Assembly (NCBI GenBank): GCA_047495785.1
Contig: JBLDXI010000066.1
Coordinates: forward strand, 682,001-746,000
Length of the DNA stretch: 64,000 nucleotides
Direction of reading: 5' to 3'
Origin: Lepidodermella squamata
Lineage: Eukaryota > Gastrotricha
Shown: piece after piece, positions 10,633-21,181 of the stretch
Position numbering within the stretch: position 1 is the first letter of the stretch
How the letters are laid out: every line of letters starts with the position of its first letter
The notes under the pieces: model-generated
Told to the model about the DNA's origin: nothing
Seen by the model: only the letters and a program-made list of their open reading frames with translations
The model's database searches: none
Position numbers and translations under genes: made by a program

Positions 10633-13494
10633 CTAACCAAGAAAGGTAGGAAGAGGACCAAGAGGAAGCCGGCTATTCAGCAGTACGAAGGGTGAACGGG
10701 GTGGGGGCTGAGGCGACAGGCGGACGCTCTCGAGGTCCTCGCGCAGAGGCAGGACAAACTGGGCAGCATTGGTAGCATATCGCCGTTGGCACTGCGCAAA
10801 GAAGGCCGCCACACCTGGAACACGGCAGCGGCTTTCCAGCTCGGAGACACTAACGCGATCGTCGCGGCGGACGCTGAGGATCGCCCGAAGACAGTCATTC
10901 TGGAGGACAGAGAGCCGCCGCAGCTGCTGCTTCGACGCGGTGGAGAGGCAGATGTTGCCGAACGACCAGATCGAACGGATCAGCGTGAGGTACAACATCC
11001 GCCGCCAATGACGAGAAAGACCAGGGGCGTGCAGGGCACGCCGGAAAAAACCCATGTTCTCGTGGCAGCGAGAGACTACGTGATCGATATGAGCTTTCCA
11101 GGTGAGCTTGGGGTCCAAACGTACGCCGAGCACGCGCATCGAGGAAACTTGCGGAATGCGCGAACCGTTGAGACGGAGATCTAGCGGAGCCTGGCCGAAA
11201 GGCATGGCCTCGCTTTTCGCAGGGTTGAAGTGCTGGCGCCACTTTGACGCCCATGACGAGATACGGATAAGTTCAAGCTGCGTACAGCGTTGCGCCGCGT
11301 TGAAGGACCGCCCTTCGCCCACGACGGTAAGATCGTCGGCGTAAGCCTGAAGCAGGGCACCATCGACACTGGGCGCCGAGAGAAGGTCGGCAGTGTACAG
11401 AATATACAAAAGCGGAGAGAGCGGGGAACCCTGTGGGACACCGCAGTTAACCGTGACCTGTCGACTGAGGGAGCCGGCGACACGGGCCTGGAGGCGGCGA
11501 TCGCGTAAGTAGTCGGCCATCCAGCCAACAAGGTTTCGCGGCAGCGGCAGCAGGGAGAGCTTGTGGATCAGACCCGCATGCCACACAGAATCATATGCGG
11601 CCTGCACGTCGAGCCCAGCGAGGACAGTCTTCCGGCGACGAGACCGACTGTGAAAGACACGGTGAACAATCCTAAGGGGCACGTCGGGGGCTGAACGATG
11701 GGAGCGAAACGCATACTGCTCTTCAGGCAACAGATGACGATCATCGAGGAAAGTCGTCGTCCAGCGGGCGACGACGGCCTCAAGCAGCTTCGCATCAGTG
11801 GGAAGCAGAGAGATGGGGCGCTGAGATGAGACCAAGTCACGGGGCTTTCCGGCCTTAGGGATGGGGACGACGATGGCTTCTTTCCAGGCAGCAGGCACGT
11901 AGCGACTGCCAAGAGACATATTGTACAGGCGGCGAAGATGCGACTGCAGCACAGAACCTCCCCACTGGATGAAAATGTTCTGCACACCGTCCGCCCCCGG
12001 GGCCTTGAAGGGTCGAAGACGACCGACAGCGTCAGCGAGCAGCCGTTGACTGACACTGAATTCTCCAGGGCCAGGCAGACGAATCGTAGCGGAGCAGTGT
12101 AGATTGCTGTCGGCAGTGGAGTCAGCCTCCAACTGATGCCACCAATGGCGTGTGGCAGCGTCAGCAGCGGGATCGGAGTATGGGGACATCGGTCGCACAA
12201 AGTGGTCGAGCAGCGCGTCGGCGAGGGCCGTCGAAGGTGGCAAGAGCCGCCCATCGTCGAGCTTCATGTAGGCGATAGACTGAGGCTGGTGACGTTTGTC
12301 GAGGCGACGCAGGCGAGCATACGCCTCGCGGTAACGGTGCTGAGCAGACAGGGCTTCCACGTAGCGCAGGTTTGAGACATCACGCCGCAGTTGATGAGCA
12401 GCCTTGGCAGCGCGAAATTCAGCGTCAACTACCCGCAGCCGCTCGCGGAGGACAGGATCCACGTGACCGCCAAGTGCTCGTTCGAGGACTCGTTTCTTCT
12501 TCAGACAGAAACGCATCTCCGCAGACATGGCGATTTTCTTTAGCTGGGACTTATCGGCGAGAGGAACGTGTTGGCGACGAGCTTCGACGATTGCGGCGTT
12601 GATGGCGGCGCGATAGACAGCGATGAGACTAGTAGGCTCGCCAACAGCAGGAAGCGGGATTGCGCCAAGCAGACGGCGAAGAGTGCGGAAGTAGCCGAAA
12701 CGATCAGCGCGCGAAACATCAAAGCGAGGCGCCGGATCCGTGAGCTCGAAAAGGCGGGACGGGCCGCCAACCGGCGCCACGTTCAGTGTGATTGACGTGC
12801 AGAAATGGTCACTGGTGAGACGGTCGCCAACAGAGACACCGCCGGCGAGGAGTCGCAGAGCGGAATCATTGAGAATCCAAATGTCGAGCGTCGACAGCGA
12901 GCCAGTTGCAATGTGCAGATGAGTGGGCTTCGGCGACCGGAGCACAGACAGACCAAGGCGGTTAGCGAGTTGTTGCACGGAAAAACCATTGGAAGTCCAT
13001 AGATCACGACCCCACAAAGGCGACTTAGCATTCAGATCGCCACTGAAGAAACACGGCATACCGGCCGCAGTGGCCTCGGTAAACTCGGACTCTAAGAAGC
13101 GAAGGTCCAGGGAGGACGACGGAGGGCAGTAACCAGTGACAAACCGCACCACAGGGCCGTGGGGTGACGGAACGAGATCCAAGCGAAGCCATTCGCTGAG
13201 CTTGCTGCCGGTCAGAGCCAGCCGCCGCTCGGCGACCACGAGAGCGCCCTCCTGAACTAGAATTGCCGAACCACCACGAGCACCACTGAGCAGGAGGTCC
13301 TCTGGATCCTGTTCGCGATCACACCTAAACACTGCATATTTGCTAAAGACAACACTGGAGAGAGAGTAAAGAAAAGTTTCATTGAGAAAAAAAGCAAGAG
13401 GATTATAGGTGTCTAGTTGCAAGTTAAGTTCAAAGTCCTTATCATTGATACCGCGAGGGTTCCACTGGACGACGACGTGGGACGTACTAGCCAT
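10633..13494 (-). CDS. retrotransposon ORF2: endonuclease and reverse transcriptase
   Basis: The most likely start is the ATG at 13494, which opens directly into the endonuclease (MASTSHVVVQWNPRGINDKD) and gives 953 residues; the frame is open further upstream to 13734, but that part overlaps ORF1. The apurinic-type endonuclease motifs are QWNPRG, a degenerate ETF, GDLNAKSPLWG and SDHF near residue 240. Reverse transcriptase motifs follow: PIPKAGKPRD, RPISLL, FRSHRS, LDVQAAYDSVWH, GVPQGSPLSPLLY and the catalytic YADD. The C-terminal part carries the usual LGVRLDPKLTWKAHI thumb motif. No stop interrupts the frame, so this copy could still make an active enzyme. It acts by target-primed reverse transcription. 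Confidence 0.93.
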   Translation of the reverse strand: MASTSHVVVQWNPRGINDKDFELNLQLDTYNPLAFFLNETFLYSLSSVVFSKYAVFRCDREQDPEDLLLSGARGGSAILVQEGALVVAERRLALTGSKLSEWLRLDLVPSPHGPVVRFVTGYCPPSSSLDLRFLESEFTEATAAGMPCFFSGDLNAKSPLWGRDLWTSNGFSVQQLANRLGLSVLRSPKPTHLHIATGSLSTLDIWILNDSALRLLAGGVSVGDRLTSDHFCTSITLNVAPVGGPSRLFELTDPAPRFDVSRADRFGYFRTLRRLLGAIPLPAVGEPTSLIAVYRAAINAAIVEARRQHVPLADKSQLKKIAMSAEMRFCLKKKRVLERALGGHVDPVLRERLRVVDAEFRAAKAAHQLRRDVSNLRYVEALSAQHRYREAYARLRRLDKRHQPQSIAYMKLDDGRLLPPSTALADALLDHFVRPMSPYSDPAADAATRHWWHQLEADSTADSNLHCSATIRLPGPGEFSVSQRLLADAVGRLRPFKAPGADGVQNIFIQWGGSVLQSHLRRLYNMSLGSRYVPAAWKEAIVVPIPKAGKPRDLVSSQRPISLLPTDAKLLEAVVARWTTTFLDDRHLLPEEQYAFRSHRSAPDVPLRIVHRVFHSRSRRRKTVLAGLDVQAAYDSVWHAGLIHKLSLLPLPRNLVGWMADYLRDRRLQARVAGSLSRQVTVNCGVPQGSPLSPLLYILYTADLLSAPSVDGALLQAYADDLTVVGEGRSFNAAQRCTQLELIRISSWASKWRQHFNPAKSEAMPFGQAPLDLRLNGSRIPQVSSMRVLGVRLDPKLTWKAHIDHVVSRCHENMGFFRRALHAPGLSRHWRRMLYLTLIRSIWSFGNICLSTASKQQLRRLSVLQNDCLRAILSVRRDDRVSVSELESRCRVPGVAAFFAQCQRRYATNAAQFVLPLREDLESVRLSPQPPPRSPFVLLNSRLPLGPLPTFLG

Positions 13495-14559
13495 TGGACG
13501 ACGTGGTGGCTGGGGCGAGCGAGCAGAGCTTGACAAAAATGCGGTCGACAGCGTGTTCAACCAAGGAGAGACGATGAACAAACGACTCGTCGAACCGCTG
13601 AAGACGATCCTCCATATACCCGAAGAGTCGAGCACCATCCGGAGACAAAAATTGATGACGCAAAGCAGGGGCAGCAGGCGGGAGCTGGAGCGTGGGAGGC
13701 GTCCCGGGTTGGCGGGTGGGCCGCGGGCCAGCAAATTCGCGAGTATTCAACAGATGCGTCGGTCCACCCTGGAGATGGGGCGGTTTCACGTGGCGTCGTT
13801 GCTCACGCTCAGCAACTTTCACTTCCTTGGCTTCACTGACGGCGCGACGGCGGGCGGTCTCCTTAGCCTGGGCTACGGTAGGAGCTGACGCAGATCATCG
13901 GCGGAGTAAAAGCCTGGCAGGCGATACGAGATAACACTGCGCTTGTCGCGGGCGATATGAGGGGACACGGGCTGCCGAGGATCGGACTCGCCCGGACGGT
14001 GAATACGAAACTCGGACTTGGCGAAAGCATCGGCAGGAAAGCCATCCCTTTTAAGCAAACGGTCAGCGTCAGTCGCAGTCGCACACTTTACACGGAGACC
14101 GCCACTCTTCATGACGTCGACGGCAACGGGCGCAAGCCAATCCGCAACTCGGGCGAGTTCAGGCTCAAGCTGGCGACGATTCATAGTCGTGATGTTATCG
14201 ATGATAACGACGCGGTATTTGTTAGGGCTGGGAGCGGCGCCTGGCGGACCGCCGAAGTCAGGTGCAGCGGTACGCGGGGTCTTGACCTTGCGGGACACTT
14301 GGCGCCAAGGGTCCGTCGAGGCCCCCACAGGTGGTGGTGGTGGTGGCGGGACCGCGCCATCGACAACCATGCCCTCAGGCGGCTGCGCCGGAGGCTGGCC
14401 AGACGGCGGCACAGCGGAGCGAGCCGTACGCGCGGCCCGGATGGTGACGAGGAGCTGCATGACCGCCTCGAGTTCGTCGAGAGCGAGATCGGCAACGTTC
14501 AACTTCTTAGCTCGTTCCTCTTGAGTCATCCCAAACGGCCGCTTCTGTGGCAAGGCCAT
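13487..14559 (-). pseudogene. retrotransposon ORF1 (nucleic-acid-binding protein), one frameshift
   Basis: The frame starts at the ATG at 14559 (MALPQKRPFGMTQEERAKKL) and reads to a stop at 13873. The -1/+2 frame then continues without a stop from about 13880 to the TAG at 13487. The join falls at a CTCCTACCG stretch, so one indel or a frameshift links them. The first part has a poly-proline run (encoded by a GGT-rich tract near 14331) and an RRM-like segment around RVVIIDNITTMNRRQLEPEL typical of Jockey ORF1 proteins. The second part is charged and coiled-coil-like. No CCHC knuckles are visible. Confidence 0.75.
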
Positions 14560-14781
14560 TCGTGACGGTTTGTAAGCTGTCTCAGAGCAGTGGCGCAAAG
14601 AGATCAGCAGATATAAATTGTGTCGCTGGTTAGCACAGACGAACACCAACAATTGTAATGTAAAAGCACAACCTCAGAAAATTTAATATTCAATCGCAGA
14701 TATTCGCAATATTCAAAAGTAGCCCTTAGACAGTTTTAGTCAACTAGTTCATTTTACCTTGACATGATGCGATTTGATGTA

Positions 14782-15462
14782 TCAGCATGAAGACTTCTGA
14801 CGAGTTGCACCTCGCGCCATCAGTAGCTTGGCAATGGCATCCTGATCCCAGCAGACAGCGTAGTCCAGTGCTCCTCTGCCAGCCCTACTTAAAACTTGTG
14901 GGTTTGCTCCTTTCTCCAACAACAATCGTACAGCTTCGATAGGCCCATAGCTAGCGGCCGTTGTTAACGCCGTTTCGCCGAAAAAAGTAATAGCGTTGAT
15001 TTTCGCGTTGCGTTGCATCAAATACCGCAAAATGTCGATGTGCCCATATCGAGCCGCCATAATCAATGCTGTCATGCCGTCGGTCTGCTCAGCGTCGATA
15101 TCCGCGTTACGATCGAGCAGAAGTCTCGCCGCTTCAACGTGATTATACGCGGCCGCATAATGTAGCGCCGTATAGCCATAGCGTTCCTCCTTAGCATTGA
15201 CATCAGCACCTCGATCCAAGAACATGCGAGCAACTAGCAGCCGCTGGTTCCGAAGCCGATTAGCACACTGCATCAAGCGGTGAAGCAGCGTCCCCTTTTG
15301 GTTAGAGCCCGCCCCACACGTGTTATAGGTATTGGGGTCACGCCAGTTTGGATCGAATTTGCGGTTTGTCGCAGCGTCAATCTTCGCCACTAAATGTCTC
15401 ACCTCGTCCACATCCAGCGTCTCGCCACAAGCAGTAGACAACCGCTCATAAAGCCAGGGAAC
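14782..15462 (-). CDS. ankyrin terminal exon B of the EGF/ankyrin gene
   Basis: This exon of about 226 codons follows an acceptor (CCATTTAG) at 15463. It aligns end to end with exon A, including the cap (LDVDEVRHLVAKIDAATN), the KGTLLHRLMQC loop and the ankyrin repeats, and has a longer basic tail (ARGATRQKSSC). No signal-peptide or EGF exons are visible in the 440 bp between it and exon A, so it probably shares the upstream exons. An ATG at 15441 could start a cytoplasmic form, but exon A has no equivalent ATG. Confidence 0.7.
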   Translation of the reverse strand, partial: VPWLYERLSTACGETLDVDEVRHLVAKIDAATNRKFDPNWRDPNTYNTCGAGSNQKGTLLHRLMQCANRLRNQRLLVARMFLDRGADVNAKEERYGYTALHYAAAYNHVEAARLLLDRNADIDAEQTDGMTALIMAARYGHIDILRYLMQRNAKINAITFFGETALTTAASYGPIEAVRLLLEKGANPQVLSRAGRGALDYAVCWDQDAIAKLLMARGATRQKSSC

Positions 15463-17457
15463 CTAAATGGCAGGAACGACAACATATTACAAGCTCAAAG
15501 CTATAATTATACGGTGAAAACCGAGAGAAACGCACGATAGCATTGATATGATGTTTTCTGAATATCAAGTACCCAGGAAGGTTTTTTCACCAGCAGTACA
15601 AATGCACGTAAATTGAGCAGTTAGTATTTCCTGAATTTTCCTAAAATTTCCCGAAATTTCCTTAATTTTCTAAATGTTTTGTAAATTATGCTGAATATGT
15701 TCCTGAAATGTTGATGACATTCAAATTAGCACGTCAAGAACATCCATATCATCTAGTAACATTTCTGAGATTTTCCAAGTTACACGTTACACTGTATATT
15801 TTTGGCTAATCTATTGAGCCTAATTTCGAGCGTGAGCGACATTGTGTAAGCTACAACCAAGTCCTGGCCGGGCGAAAATTCTGAATATTACTGTAAGTAG
15901 CTATATTACAAATATTTTGGCTACAGCAGCATTATTTCCGGCTACCGCCAAGTCCAGTGCTGTAAGGCCTTCTTTTGACCTTGCCTCCCTATTCGCCCCT
16001 TTCTCGAGCAAAAGCAGAACACTGTCGACGTCCCCACGATTGGACGCGGCTAACAGCGCCGTGAAGCCGGTGTCACTCTTGGCCTCGATATCGGCGCTGT
16101 GATCGAGCAGCAGTTTGACTGCATCAGCTTGCTGCTTATCGGCCGCTATAATCAACGCCGTTTCGCCAGCTCTATTCTTAACCTCTGTGTTAGCGTTGCG
16201 GTCGAGCAGCATACTCGCTGCTTCGACGTGCCCATTCTCGGCCGCAAACATCAACGCCGTGTAGCCGTAATATTTCTCCTTTGCATCGACATCAGCGCCA
16301 CGATCTACGAACAGGCGAGCGATTTCCAGCCGCTGCTCCGGAAGCTCGTGGGCACACTCCATCAAGCGGTGAAGCAGCGTGCCGTTGTGTATATAGCCAA
16401 AAATACACGTGTTGTACTTATGACTCCAGTTAGGATCGAAGTGGCCATTTGTTGCTTGGTCGATCTCCGCAACCAATCGCTTCGCTTCGGCCACGTCCAG
16501 CTCGTCTCCTACGGCGTCCGATAGCTTCGCGTAGAGCAAACGAATCTATCCAGGGGGAAAAGTTCAAACAACTAACATTAAGAAAAGCTAAACTGATTAT
16601 TCTTAGCAGTAAGACATGGAATATGCCTTGCCTCTAGCCCTAAGCAGATCTAGTATCTAGTATCAAGTAGACTAGCAGCTGGTTTACCGTTCGGCCGCAG
16701 TCATATCCAGCCCAGTCGGCAGCACACTTACACGAGTTGGGAGCGTAGCAGAAGCCGCCATTCAAGCATTTCTGCTCGCAAACAGCTAAAATAATCAAAA
16801 ACGAATTATTGGAGAACTTTCAGCGCGAACTAAGCACACGTACGCAGTCTGCTATGTATCGCGTCATTAGTCGATCGAAGCTTGGCCAGCTCTTATGTTA
16901 GGGACAAGAAAATCAGCATTTGGGTTTTTTAGAAATAAGACAAATTCACCTCCTTGAGTTAAATTATCTGCGGAGCTTAGCTTTGCCAGCTCTAATTCGT
17001 GATTAGAAAGTCAAAAATTATTGACGCCCAGAAAGTATAGATGAATATAGAATACATACCCTCAGAAATCAAATCAAGAAGCTTTCTCAAATCTAACGAG
17101 CGATAAGGAAATCGGTAAAAATTGGTGTTGAAGTCCAAAAACCGGTAAACTAACCTTCAGGAACTGCATTATTCGTGGAATTTAGCTTTGCCAGTTCTGG
17201 CACAAGAAACGAAATGAGTCATTGGCATAAATAAGAGGAATCATATCGAATCTCTTTATGAAGCATTCAACTATTATTATGTTTACAATTTTGGAACAAC
17301 GCAAGAAGCAATACCTAATATAAGAGAAGAAAATATTAGCGAGTTACAACTCACGATTTTTTATTGCTGGAATTGAGGTTTCGACTGAACCCGAGACTGC
17401 ATCTGCAGCGCAGCAAATTGTCACGAGACTAAATATTAATAGGGCCGGCCAATGCAT
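14782..17457 (-). CDS. secreted leader, linker repeats, EGF domain and ankyrin repeats, with alternative ankyrin exons
   Basis: The minus-strand exons are 17457-17355 (signal peptide MHWPALLIFSLVTICCAADA), 17196-17155, 17092-17060, 16991-16950, 16891-16844, 16785-16688 and then an ankyrin terminal exon. The four short exons each encode a variant of an ELAKL-type amphipathic repeat. The 98-nt exon encodes a single EGF module with six cysteines (CEQKCLNGGFC then CKC and YDC). It ends in phase 0, and two downstream acceptors are also phase 0: 16545 (ankyrin exon to the stop at 15901) and 15462 (ankyrin exon to the stop at 14782). Both ankyrin exons start with the same motif (LLYAKLS / WLYERLS), so they look like tandem-duplicated alternative last exons. 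Without splicing at 16687 the reading stops soon after the EGF. Ankyrin repeats behind a signal peptide are unusual. Confidence 0.75.
15901..16545 (-). CDS. ankyrin terminal exon A of the EGF/ankyrin gene
   Basis: This is a single open exon of about 214 codons after an acceptor (GGATAG) at 16546. It begins with an alpha-helical cap (LDVAEAKRLVAEIDQATN) and a Cys-containing loop, then has about five ankyrin repeats with the usual G-x-TAL-x-x-AA-x-x-G-x-x-x-x-x-x-LL pattern, such as YGYTALMFAAENGHVEAASM. A short C-terminal end follows AVAKIF. If it were a separate gene it would have to use a non-ATG start, which supports splicing from the upstream EGF exon. Confidence 0.75.
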   Translation of the reverse strand: MRLLYAKLSDAVGDELDVAEAKRLVAEIDQATNGHFDPNWSHKYNTCIFGYIHNGTLLHRLMECAHELPEQRLEIARLFVDRGADVDAKEKYYGYTALMFAAENGHVEAASMLLDRNANTEVKNRAGETALIIAADKQQADAVKLLLDHSADIEAKSDTGFTALLAASNRGDVDSVLLLLEKGANREARSKEGLTALDLAVAGNNAAVAKIFVI

Positions 17458-18833
17458 TTTCGAATTAAAATAGAAAATTCTAAACGAGAGAGCATTCTTA
17501 CAACAACAGGATATTCTATTCTTAAAAATCTTTCTTGAAAATTAAAAATGCGGACGCTCACAAAAACGAAACTTAACGAAAGCTTAGCCGTTAAAGGGTC
17601 AACCAGTTTAATGAATTATCAGCATTTCTGATGACGGAAAATGTGAGTAAATGTGTAATAGACAAGAATGTTTCCGGAATGATACAATGCGAACCAAAGC
17701 TGTTTCGTTCGATTGGGCCAAAGTTGATGCCAAAAATGTGAATTAAGAATGTTTCGATTGTAAATGATCTTCGGACGGCGATTCAGATATAATGCCCGTC
17801 ACTTCATCACAATCTGAACGCTGCGCAAATGAAGCCGTTGCGTTGCTTTAAGTAGTAAACAGTGAATAATACAGTTAATGAATTCTATCAAACTATTTTA
17901 CATGAAATTTAATCCACCAGGAATATTTTGTTTTTTACCGTGCATATTAATAAATTTACCATTTTTTAAATGTTAAATTATTCTAACCAATGGCTGATAA
18001 CTGGATGGATAATGCCCTTCTATGCTGCTTACATTGATTTCATTTAACCTTTAACCTGATCGTTGAAACAATGAATAAATTGGCCTTGCATCTGCCGACC
18101 GTGGAAAATAGTCGTTTCCGCTAACGATTATTATCTCCAATTACGAAGCGAAAGTTTAAAAATGAAAGCGGTAATATATGCCGTTCTGCGTTCTGTGTTT
18201 TTTTCATAAAATCAAACAGAGTTTGAAATGGGCACTTGAAATGTAAGATTTCAGGAATTTCGACTTTATCTGGGTCTCATGAATAAGACGTGCCGCCCTA
18301 GGGGCGCTTTGTTTGATTTTTGATGGCAATAATATCAGCTTTCTTAAATTCTGCGCCATGTTGCCAGTCCATACTAGCCGCGAAAAACCCTTCTTCCGTT
18401 ACTTCACCCCGTTGCACAAAGAATCAAATCACGCATGAAAATGTTTTAATGGGTGTGAAAATCGCATTAATATAATTAACACGACTAACATCACTCAATA
18501 TTTAGAAAATCGAGGTATCGCGCACTAGCACGATTGCGCAATGTAGGCGTTTGATAAGCGGCTAGACGCGGTAAAAGCGCACTGCACGCGTTAAAAATGG
18601 CTAAAATCCATACCTGCGAGGGCAGCTTAAGCTTGAGCTTGCGTTATTGCCTCTATTTTCGGAGCGCAAAGCTGCTTCATTGTTCATATGTAGGGCAAAA
18701 GTACGTTGTCTCCGCCAAATCGCGCGCGTGGGCAGGTGGCAAGAATCGACGAAGCGACGACTGAAACCGTGAGGCGTACGCACCATAGACTGAAAATTAA
18801 TGCCTGTACTTTCGCACTATATAGTCTTTTGAG
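17458..18833. promoter_or_regulatory. upstream region of the EGF/ankyrin gene, paralogous to 6010-6600
   Basis: The stretch 17458-18145 matches the DNA upstream of the dynein-light-chain-like gene in blocks, in the same order. It includes the empty target site of the 940-bp element near 17495-17505. From about 18250 on I see no similarity and no gene; a 61-codon minus-strand frame at 18601-18786 is not convincing. The last part is the leader of the following plus-strand EGF gene, so the two genes diverge from this region. Confidence 0.6.
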
Positions 18834-21181
18834 ATGGAGAGTTTGTTAAGATTCAAGGTTTTCTTCGCATTGATCTCCGCTAGCTTGGAAAGTAAGTGAT
18901 TTACTGCGAGTACGTTCTGAGAATCTATTCTATTAGTATCTGTAGTACTTACCCTTTCAACTTAAAATAGTTGAATTGAATGTGCCAATTGCAATCAATA
19001 TCAGTGCGCGGAGTAACGGGTAACGGGGGGAATGGGCTCTTAGTTCACTTACCGCGTTTAGTTACCCCGCTTAATACGACACCCCGTTGCTCCACTTTGA
19101 CCCTCTCCGCTATTATGGGGGATAGTATTTGAACATCGGAAACCATCGCGTAAGCTGCGCCCAACCATGTTTCAGCGTTAAAACAAGGTGTTTCCTCGTT
19201 GGGGGTCAAGGGGATTAGTGGGTATCCCTTCAAAGTGGCGCAACGGGGTGTCGTATTAAGCGGGATAATACGGTATATCATGGAATGTTAACCTGGTAAA
19301 TTTATCAACGTTGAATATCAGTTAGAAGCTACGCAAGCGCCCAGTACCCATTTTTGTTTTTGTATTTGTTGTTCGTTGCTGTCGCCCTCGCGCACATGGC
19401 TATACTTTCCTTACCACTGATCGTTTGCAATTCGGATGGTAACCGGGCGCAAATTTGCAATCTACCGTTAATTTACGCATTTATTTTACCGAACCGACTC
19501 ATAATTGATGATATTTCGCCGTATTAATTCCAAGCAATAAGTATACAATAGAAATGATTGACAGATTTCCCAGCAACATTTCGCACGCGATTCGTATTGC
19601 GTAGTGCTGTACGTTACCTAATAAAGTGCGCAGTTATCGATGTTAGATGCTTCGATTTCGTCTACTGCACTGATAATTAATAAATAATTCGGACAATTTT
19701 GAATCAATCATTTTAAAAGTGTCGATTCATTTCAAACTTTTCTACGTATTTACCAGTTTGCGTTCCAGTGTGCCAGCAGAGAAATGGCTTTTGTAACAAC
19801 GCAACCAATACATGCACATGTCTGGCTCGATTCACAGGTACGGATTGCTCGCAAGGTTTGTTACTTATCCCTCTCGAAAACGTAATCCTGACTTCGGTAC
19901 CTACAGCCATCGGAATGCCGCTGTTCGATCCAAGAACATATTCGCCCGATTTTTCCTACCTTAACGACGGAAATTATCGTAACCCCTCGCCCCAGGCTTC
20001 AGCATTACGAATTTACTGCTATTTTTTGTAGAAAATAACTGGGAATATGCCAGTACCGCGGTCTACCCCAATGTCGGCCCGAACAGCGAGATAATTCTCG
20101 CCACGAGCCAGCTCAACAACGAAGCGAGACTGTCGAGCAGAAAAGTAAACTGCCTATTAAATATCGGATATTCAACATAATTTCATTTCTTCCAAGCCCT
20201 TTCTGGTTGCTGATTTTTCAATCAACGTGACAATGCATCTCGATGGAGCTGCAGGATCCACGCTCGATATATACTCGATATCTGTTATATCGAATTCTTC
20301 ATTCAACTACTCAGCATCTGGCACTTACAAGCCGATTGATAGCAACAATTTCGCCGGATTTAATTTTAAGTACAACGGCAATTTACAGCGCTTCACCCTG
20401 TTCTCGTCCCCATTACGAACAGTCTTAGGCACCTCGAATTCGGTGAGCTTTGGCAAGGAGCTCACCCGAGGCCGTATCAGCGTTGGCATTGTAGTTAGAC
20501 GTGGGGCGAAACTGTCGGCTGATGTTTGCTCGCCAACCCAGTGCTCGGCAGTTTATAGCGACATCGACTCGCCGGGGTTCTTGCCCATCGATCCTACCAT
20601 GGAACTGCCCATAATTCATGTCTTCGGGGGGAATTACGGCTCTTCGAACCCTATCAGAGTGGTAGACATACGCACGTACCTATTTTGTAAGCAGCTTTCT
20701 GCTCATTCATACAATAGCTTAATCGTGATTCCTATATTCATAGATGATAAGCCCAAATGCGATCCTCCGTGTAAAAATGGGAGATGCTACGGGTTAAACA
20801 TGTGCGCCTGCAAAGCTGGTTGGACTGGAGCTTCGTGCAACAGGCGTGAGTATTGGAGCTTCATAATAATACAAGCATTTAAGGCTCATTTTGATTTTTG
20901 ATTTCATCAGAAATTTGCGGATCTGTGATTTGTCCTACGACAGCTTACTGCACCGCACCGAGCACAAACACCTGCACCTGTTTCGACAAGTGGAGAACCG
21001 GGGCTGATTGTTTAACAGGTTGATTCTTTACCAAGTTAAGGAGATATGAATCATTGCTGATAATCGTTTAACAGCAATCTGCGACTGTACGGTGGCCCGG
21101 CGATGTCTGTATAAGCTGTGCGATTGCCCGGACGGTTCTCAACAGCATGATTGCAATAATCCGACGCTTGGTGAATTCTGA
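18834..21181 (+). CDS. secreted protein with EGF modules flanking a lectin-like domain
   Basis: The exons are 18834-18891 (signal peptide MESLLRFKVFFALISASLE), 19757-19855, 19907-19978, 20032-20144, 20197-20686, 20744-20845, 20911-21018 and 21075-21181; every junction holds frame. Exon 2 is an EGF module (CVPVCQQRNGFC, CTCLARFTGTDC). Exons 3-5 encode about 220 residues of beta-rich sequence with many Asn/Ser, resembling a jelly-roll or laminin-G-type sandwich but not clearly assignable. Exons 6-8 encode three more EGF-like modules, of which the last is irregular (CDCTVARRC, CDCPDGS). There is no transmembrane segment, so the product is probably extracellular. Intron 1 is long (865 bp) and holds a MITE. 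An AATAAA near 21310 could serve as its 3' signal. Confidence 0.82.
19065..19265. mobile_element. 201-bp MITE with about 36-bp inverted ends
   Basis: The left end reads CCCCGCTTAATACGACACCC and continues through GTTGCTCCACTTTGA; the right end is its reverse complement with two mismatches. TA flanks both ends, consistent with a Tc1/mariner-type target. The element is non-coding and lies within intron 1 of the secreted EGF gene. Confidence 0.8.

Larger units (their letters stand above)
10330..14660 (-). mobile_element. Jockey-type non-LTR retrotransposon, near full length
   Basis: This is a two-ORF LINE on the minus strand. It is markedly more GC-rich than the flanking DNA and has a 5' leader of about 100 bp before ORF1, ORF1, ORF2 and a 3' UTR of about 300 bp ending near an AATAAA (about 10330-10340 on the complement). 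ORF1 and ORF2 overlap by eight bases (ATGGCTAG). I do not see a long A tail or a clear target-site duplication, so the exact ends are uncertain. Domain order (endonuclease, reverse transcriptase, no obvious RNase H) and ORF2 size fit the Jockey superfamily. Confidence 0.85.

Noticed and set aside
10362-10661. 99-codon minus-strand frame rich in Pro/Leu
   Set aside because: It lies in the 3' UTR of the retrotransposon and is low-complexity sequence.
13409-13888. 159-codon plus-strand frame opposite the retrotransposon
   Set aside because: It is the antisense shadow of ORF1/ORF2 in GC-rich DNA, with no domain; several other frames in 10.3-14.6 kb are the same.
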